In this document: positions 58,001 to 61,500 of the stretch, in pieces
Layout of the letters: each line of letters begins with the position of its first letter
Numbering within the stretch: position 1 is the first letter of the stretch
DNA from: an uncultured Erwinia sp.
Lineage (GTDB): Bacteria > Pseudomonadota > Gammaproteobacteria > Enterobacterales > Enterobacteriaceae
Direction of reading: 5' to 3'
Length of the DNA: 61,500 bases
Assembly (NCBI GenBank): GCA_945290265.1
Contig: CALYQW010000021.1
Span: forward strand, 1 to 61,500
Made by a program: the position numbers and the translations under genes
Notes under the pieces: generated by a model
What the model was told of the DNA's origin: nothing
Seen by the model: the letters and a program-made list of their open reading frames with translations, nothing else
The model's database searches: none

Positions 58001-58948
58001 AGTAAAAACCTGTCGGCACTGAAACAGCAGCTGAAAGGTCAGGTGCAGCAAACGCTGTCACAGGTGGTGGATAACGGCCTGGAGCAGAGTGGATTACAGC
58101 AGTGGAGCTTTGGCGATTTACCGGATCACGTTGAGCAAAAGCGCGGTGGCTACAGCGTAAAAGCCTGGCCGGCGCTGGTGGACGATAAAGACAGTGTCGC
58201 CATCCGCCTGTTCGATTCCCAACATGAACAGCAGAAGGCCATGTGGGCCGGACAGCGCCGCCTGCTGCTGCTGAATATTCCGTCGCCGGTGAAATATCTG
58301 CATGAAAAGCTGCCAAATAAAGCCAAGCTGGCGCTCTATTTTAATCCTTACGGCAAGGTGACCGAACTGATTGACGACTGCATTGCCTGCGGTGTGGATA
58401 AGCTGATGGCCGCACAGGGCGGCCCGAGCTGGCAGGAAGAGGGTTATCAGCAGTTATATGAGCGGGTGCGTGCAGAACTTAACCCAACGGTGGCGGAAAT
58501 TGCCAGCCAGGTGGAACAGATTTTAACCCTGGTGTTTGCCATTAATAAGCGGCTGAAAGGGCGGGTGGATATCAGTATGGCGCTGGCGCTGTCTGATATT
58601 AAAGCCCAGATGAGCAATCTGGTGTATCGGGGTTTCGTTACCCAAAACGGCTGGAAGCGGCTGGCGGATACCGTGCGCTATCTGCAGGCCATCGAACGGC
58701 GTCTGGACAAACTGGCGACCGATCCGCACAGCGACCGGGCACGGATGCTGAAAGTCGAGAAAGTGCAGCAGGCCTGGCACAGCTGGTTTACTAAACTGCC
58801 ACCCCAGCGCCAGAGTGATGCTGAGGTTGAGGATATCCGCTGGATGATTGAGGAACTGCGCGTCAGTTTTTACGCTCAGCAGCTGGGAACGCCATTCCCG
58901 GTATCGGAAAAACGTATTCTGCAGGCAATGGAGTTGCTCGGGGGATAA
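55061..58948 (+). CDS. hrpA: ATP-dependent RNA helicase HrpA
   Basis: A 1295-residue DEAH-box helicase, the size of E. coli HrpA. Walker A GETGSGKTTQLPK near residue 105, DEAH, SAT, the HrpA motif V/VI region (TNVAETSLTVPGI, QRKGRCGRVSEG), the HA2/OB-fold region and the long DUF3418 C-terminal domain are all present. HrpA resolves stalled, collided ribosomes. It marks the end of the conserved backbone; the next 1.7 kb is accessory. Confidence 0.97.
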   Translation: MSDIPQPSLTSLFTRLDALMLRDSQRLRRRLQGAKKSQDPAQLAKIEADISSGEQRIAQRLAARPLIRYPENLPVSQKKQEIADAVRDHQVVIVAGETGSGKTTQLPKICMELGRGIRGLIGHTQPRRLAARTVADRIAQELETTPGGCVGYKVRFNDLVSDNTQVKLMTDGILLAEIQSDPRLMQYDTIIIDEAHERSLNIDFLLGYLRRLLPQRPDLKLIITSATIDPQRFSRHFNHAPVIEVSGRTYPVEVRYRPLVEDVGDSERDLQQALFDAVDELAAESRGDILIFMSGEREIRDTADALIKRDMPHTEILPLYARLSNAEQNRVFQSHSGRRIVLATNVAETSLTVPGIKYVIDPGTARISRYSYRTKVQRLPIEPISQASANQRKGRCGRVSEGICIRLYSEQDFLSRPQFTDPEILRTNLASVILQMTALGLGDIAAFPFVEAPDKRNIQDGVRLLEELGAITLSDQQHYQLTPGGRALAQLPVDPRLAKMVLSAPQFGCVQEMMIITAALSIQDPRERPADKQQASDEKHRRFADKQSDFLAFVNLWNWLKEQQKLHSSSQFRRLCKTDFLNYLRVREWQDIYTQLRQVVRELGLPVNSTPAEFREVHCALLSGLLSHIGQKDADKQEYTGARNARFSIFPGSGLFKKPPKWTMVAELVETSRLWGRIAAQIDPEWIEPLAQHLIKRSYSEPHWEKGQGAVMASEKVTLYGLPIVAARKVNYSRIDPALSRELFIRHALVEGDWQTRHAFFKANLRLRNEVEELEHKSRRRDILVDDETLFDFYDRRIPAEVVSARHFDRWWKTLSRSEPERLNFAKEMLIRDGAEQVSQLDYPDYWHQGNLKLRLSYQFEPGQDADGVTLHIPLALLNQVEDRDFEWQIPGVRRELIVALIKSLPKPVRRNFVPAPNYSDAFLARVTPLQLPLLESLEREFRRMSGVTVDREDWQWEQVPDHLKMTFRVLDDYQRKLAESKNLSALKQQLKGQVQQTLSQVVDNGLEQSGLQQWSFGDLPDHVEQKRGGYSVKAWPALVDDKDSVAIRLFDSQHEQQKAMWAGQRRLLLLNIPSPVKYLHEKLPNKAKLALYFNPYGKVTELIDDCIACGVDKLMAAQGGPSWQEEGYQQLYERVRAELNPTVAEIASQVEQILTLVFAINKRLKGRVDISMALALSDIKAQMSNLVYRGFVTQNGWKRLADTVRYLQAIERRLDKLATDPHSDRARMLKVEKVQQAWHSWFTKLPPQRQSDAEVEDIRWMIEELRVSFYAQQLGTPFPVSEKRILQAMELLGG

Positions 58949-59033
58949 AAGTAGCAGGGAAGATGTAATTAAAATAATACCATATAGATATAATGCCTGT
59001 TTCATGGTTATGGATAATACTAAGGATAGTAAG

Positions 59034-59644
59034 ATGTTAGAATCGCTAAGAGGCCTGTTAACCTTCAGAGCTGAAGGTTAAAATATTCCGGGCAGTCTGT
59101 TTTATTCCAGCAAAATTCACTGGCCAGGGCTGTCTGGTCAGTGTTTAACGACCTTATCAGGTGTGACTATTGGGTGCGGCTATGATATGGGTTCCAGATC
59201 AAAATCCCGGGTGATGGAAGACCTTCGTGTGTCAGTTATACCACACGAGAAAATGATTGCTTTATCACAAGCAGCTGGTTTGAAAGGCTGTCGAGCTATG
59301 AACTTCGTTAAAAAACACAAGGACAGTATCAGCGATATAACTGAGCGGGAGCAGTTGTAGTTATTTGAATTGATTTATCCTGTTTATGAAAAAAAGCTGA
59401 AAATAATTATATAAGCTGGACTAAAAAATACAGCTATGCAAAAGAATCGAATGAACTCAGCTTGCCGATAAAAAATGTGTTAGTCGATTTTGTTTATAAT
59501 GGGTTTACCAGTGGAGAAAGACCAATGCTGGCTGGCGCTAATAACGACATTGATGAATTAATCTCATATATAAAAAGGACTCCAGCTTTGATGGCTACTG
59601 AGCCGGGAAGGCAAAGAATAAAATATCTGGAAGAAACAAAATGA
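59034..59644 (+). pseudogene. Broken pesticin/T4-lysozyme-type muramidase toxin
   Basis: The joined reading starts at ATG 59034 behind AAGGATA and would encode about 203 residues, with no signal peptide. Three lesions are visible: TAA at 59079, TAG at 59358, and a one-base loss in the A7 run at 59389-59395, after which the frame continues to TGA 59642-59644. The catalytic layout of pesticin (Glu, Thr, Asp) is recognisable: Glu14 in FRAEG, then SGVTIGCGYDMG with Thr45 and Asp51, the same Thr+6 Asp spacing as T201/D207 in pesticin. The end NDIDELISYIKRTPAL...PGR is typical of these toxin domains. The stop overlaps the next gene's ATG. It is probably a secreted or T6SS-type antibacterial domain, now dead. 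Confidence 0.75.
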
Positions 59645-60033
59645 AAAAAAATATTATCCTTGCAGGAGCATTTCTGGTATTGCCTGCACTTGCCCGGGTT
59701 GATTGCCAAAATATAACGGTAGGTGATCAGGACTATCTCTGTTCTATCTATGAAAGTCAGGATGTCACTGTTGAACTGAATAAAGCTTATAAAGAATACA
59801 TTTCTAAAATAAGACAGAGTTATTCTTCGCATGTTTCACTGGGGGAAAAACTGTCTCGGAAAGTCAGGTTAGCTCAGGAACGCTGGAAGTCATACATGAT
59901 AGAAGAGTGTAACGTATACGCATTTACAGCATCAGAAAACAGCAGTTTACATTCATTGCTGGTTAATAAATGTACTGTAAAGATGACAAAGAACAGAATT
60001 AAAGACATTAATGAGCAGAAAGATTCGTTGTAA
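59641..60033 (+). CDS. LprI/DUF1311-type periplasmic lysozyme inhibitor, probable immunity protein
   Basis: A 130-residue protein with a signal peptide (MKKNIILAGAFLVLPALA) and the LprI N-terminal (DUF1311) pattern: paired Cys22/Cys34, LNKAYKEYI, LAQERWKSY and Cys90/Cys111, then a helix with R119. Proteins of this family include the M. tuberculosis lysozyme inhibitor LprI. Its ATG overlaps the stop of the muramidase pseudogene (ATGA). A periplasmic inhibitor directly after a muramidase gene strongly suggests an immunity role. The frame is intact. AT-rich compared with hrpA. Confidence 0.8.
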   Translation: MKKNIILAGAFLVLPALARVDCQNITVGDQDYLCSIYESQDVTVELNKAYKEYISKIRQSYSSHVSLGEKLSRKVRLAQERWKSYMIEECNVYAFTASENSSLHSLLVNKCTVKMTKNRIKDINEQKDSL

Positions 60034-60061
60034 CATAATTGCCTGATAAAACGAGGTGTAT

Positions 60062-60433
60062 ATGAATACAGCTATATTGAATCCATTCTTCCTTGATAAT
60101 AAGGTGTGGGAAAGGTTAGAGTCAGCTATAACGAGTGAGGGCGATATCGGTGTAGTACTACGTGGTCATTTATTGACAGAGAGACTTATTGAAACCTGGT
60201 GTTGTGCCGCATCGGGAAACAAAAATTTCTTTGATGGATTTGGTGAAAATATAACCCTAAGTTATCTGGCAAAGTTGAAGTTAGCGTTTAACTTTGGCTT
60301 AAGTGAGTTTTCATACAATGAACTCAAAAAAATCAATAAAATTAGGAATAATGGTGCGCATAAGCCAGATGATACTCTGTTAACAGATGAAAATATAAAT
60401 GGATTAATCGAGCTTATAAAAAAGGATGGGTAA
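60062..60433 (+). CDS. MltR-like small protein with an R-x4-H (HEPN-type) motif
   Basis: A 123-residue cytosolic helical protein. I start at ATG 60062 behind GAGG and not at the GTG two codons upstream. VVLRGHLLTERLIETW and FSYNELKKINKIRNNGAHKP resemble the MltR (mannitol repressor)/DUF4145 group, and Arg95-x4-His100 fits the Rx4-6H signature of HEPN proteins. It lies 28 nt after the immunity-like gene on the same strand and is AT-rich. No mannitol genes are near. Its function is unknown; a toxin, an antitoxin or a regulator are all possible. Confidence 0.6.
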   Translation: MNTAILNPFFLDNKVWERLESAITSEGDIGVVLRGHLLTERLIETWCCAASGNKNFFDGFGENITLSYLAKLKLAFNFGLSEFSYNELKKINKIRNNGAHKPDDTLLTDENINGLIELIKKDG

Positions 60434-60640
60434 AAGGAATTGATTGAAAGCGATAATTATGGGATTTGGATAAAAGGGAAAGAGATTTTCTAAATAATGT
60501 CAGCATCTCAAATGGAGATAAGTTTGTCATTATTATTGGAGCAATAATGCATCGGATCGCTAATCAGGCGCAAAATTTTTAATAAAGTTTTTTTTGTGTA
60601 AAGAAGGAAGTAACACGTTGTTACGCCCTTTATTTGAAAT

Positions 60641-61453
60641 TTACTGCGCCAGCGCCAGTGCCTGTAACTCATCACGAAATGCGGTTACTGCGATGGCGCG
60701 GTTATCGGCGCGGTAACGATCGGCAGGGGCAGGGGCAGAACTCTGCACCGCAATTAGCTGCCACTGCCCGTTAACCTGTAATAGCAGCGGTGAGCCGCTG
60801 TCACCTGGCAGGGTATCGCACCGATGTGACAGTACGCTCTTTTGCGCCCAGCCGGTGATCACACAACCGCTGTGGGCATACAGCGTATCCAGATGATCTT
60901 CCGGGTAACCGGCCTGAGTGACCTGCCGCTGGCCGGCTTTCAGCACGCTATTTAGATCGTTACGTGAACCCGCAAACAGTGGTACTGGCGTGATGCCTGA
61001 GGGCGGATTACGCAGAATAATCAGACCAAAATCATAAGGTGCGGCGGCGGCCGGGACTATCCAGCCATCGCCATCGGCCTTAAGTTTTTTGCCCAGCGCC
61101 GGATCAACCCGGCCTTCAATCGCGTGAATTTCATAGCGCCACTTGCCGCGAGCACCAACAATAAAGCGTAATGCCACGGCTTTATCCGGTTTTCCCGGTG
61201 GGGCAAGCAGACAGTGCCCGGCGGTCAGCGCCAGATTCGGGGCGATAAGCGTTGCGCTGCAAAGATTGCCACTGGCGGTTTCCAGCTGACCAATCGCTTC
61301 CCATGGCGCAGTGGCGGTATCAGTGACCGGCTGGCGGTGATCCTGACCAAAAAACAGGGTGCGGATATCTTCTTCACTCTGGGTGTCATCATCGGCGTGA
61401 GCATACAGCGAGAAAGCCAGACAACTCATTAATAACGCAACGGTCAGACGCAT
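60641..61453 (-). CDS. ydgD: Trypsin-like serine protease, YdgD-like
   Basis: A 270-residue secreted protease with a signal peptide ([20 protein letters not shown]). The catalytic triad is visible: His in LTAGHCLL (about 75), Asp in PYDFGLIIL (about 140) and Ser in [11 protein letters not shown] (about 218). It resembles the V8/glutamyl endopeptidase-like group and E. coli YdgD in size. Substrate and role are unknown. The 207 bp before it hold no gene; a weak stem (gtaaca / tgttac, 60609-60623) may end its transcript. Confidence 0.82.
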   Translation of the reverse strand: MRLTVALLMSCLAFSLYAHADDDTQSEEDIRTLFFGQDHRQPVTDTATAPWEAIGQLETASGNLCSATLIAPNLALTAGHCLLAPPGKPDKAVALRFIVGARGKWRYEIHAIEGRVDPALGKKLKADGDGWIVPAAAAPYDFGLIILRNPPSGITPVPLFAGSRNDLNSVLKAGQRQVTQAGYPEDHLDTLYAHSGCVITGWAQKSVLSHRCDTLPGDSGSPLLLQVNGQWQLIAVQSSAPAPADRYRADNRAIAVTAFRDELQALALAQ

Positions 61454-61500
61454 ATTTCTCTCGGGCTGGAGATGTAATTACAGTGGTTACCGGACAGGGA

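Noticed and set aside
59061-59080. Palindrome aaccttcagagctgaaggtt as a terminator after hrpA
   Set aside because: No T tract follows on either strand and it lies within the reading frame of the muramidase pseudogene.
60027-60034. GTTGTAAC on the plus strand as a third Ter site
   Set aside because: The flanks (gattc before, ataat after) do not fit AGTATG...TAAA; it overlaps the stop codon of the immunity-like gene and is likely chance.

Overview
The window is chromosomal backbone from an enterobacterium, most likely an Erwiniaceae member (Erwinia/Pantoea type). Gene content and order largely match, in inverted orientation, the replication-terminus half of the E. coli K-12 map (rsxABC-ydgK-ydgJ-add ... 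fumC-tus ... ynfM-ynfL-mlc ... pspF-pspABCD-ycjXF-tyrR-tpx-ycjG-mppA-zntB-fnrS-ttcA-dbpA ... ldhA-ydbH-ynbE-ydbL-azoR-hrpA). A tus gene with an adjacent Ter site, and a second Ter site 13 kb away, place it in the terminus region. fumA/manA are missing beside fumC, and fabV, guaD/hpxO, dat/ddc and a 424-residue glutamate dehydrogenase are present. The genus is an inference.

Layout. 1-4996: rsxC (cut by the edge), rsxB, rsxA, ydgK, ydgJ. 5081-10465: add, ydgA, fumC, tus, Ter, and a perfect 19-bp inverted repeat. 10474-16090: ynfM/ynfL divergent pair, mlc, ynfD, ynfB, ynfA, ydfG. 16366-22301: purine and nitrogen genes (guaD, hpxO, glutamate dehydrogenase) and fabV. 22374-26882: an accessory stretch with two GNAT acetyltransferases, a DUF1460 envelope lipoprotein, the second Ter site, a VirK/YbjX gene and a decayed adenosine-deaminase-superfamily gene. 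26932-30558: ddc-dat (1,3-diaminopropane pathway), then two Fur boxes and a RyhB-type sRNA. 30579-37446: the phage-shock regulon with its sigma54 promoter, and tyrR. 37576-43609: tpx, ycjG, mppA, zntB, an FnrS-type sRNA and ttcA; the tpx upstream region is duplicated in front of ycjG. 43778-48541: an operon-like digH-amiD peptidoglycan pair, an EamA exporter and dbpA. 48591-58948: a small monooxygenase, a DUF333 lipoprotein, ldhA, ydbH-ynbE-ydbL, elaA-like, azoR and hrpA.

58949-60640 is an AT-richer island between hrpA and a ydgD-like protease. It holds the remains of a pesticin/T4-lysozyme-type muramidase, broken by two stops and one homopolymer frameshift. Its stop codon overlaps the start of an intact, secreted LprI/DUF1311-type protein, and an MltR-like protein with an R-x4-H motif follows. 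I read this as a toxin-immunity module that lost its toxin and kept its immunity gene.

The most notable observations are that module, the broken adenosine deaminase gene at 25.7-26.9 kb, the two same-direction Ter sites, the two sRNAs (RyhB- and FnrS-type), and the duplicated tpx leader. No CRISPR array, insertion sequence, tRNA or rRNA was seen.
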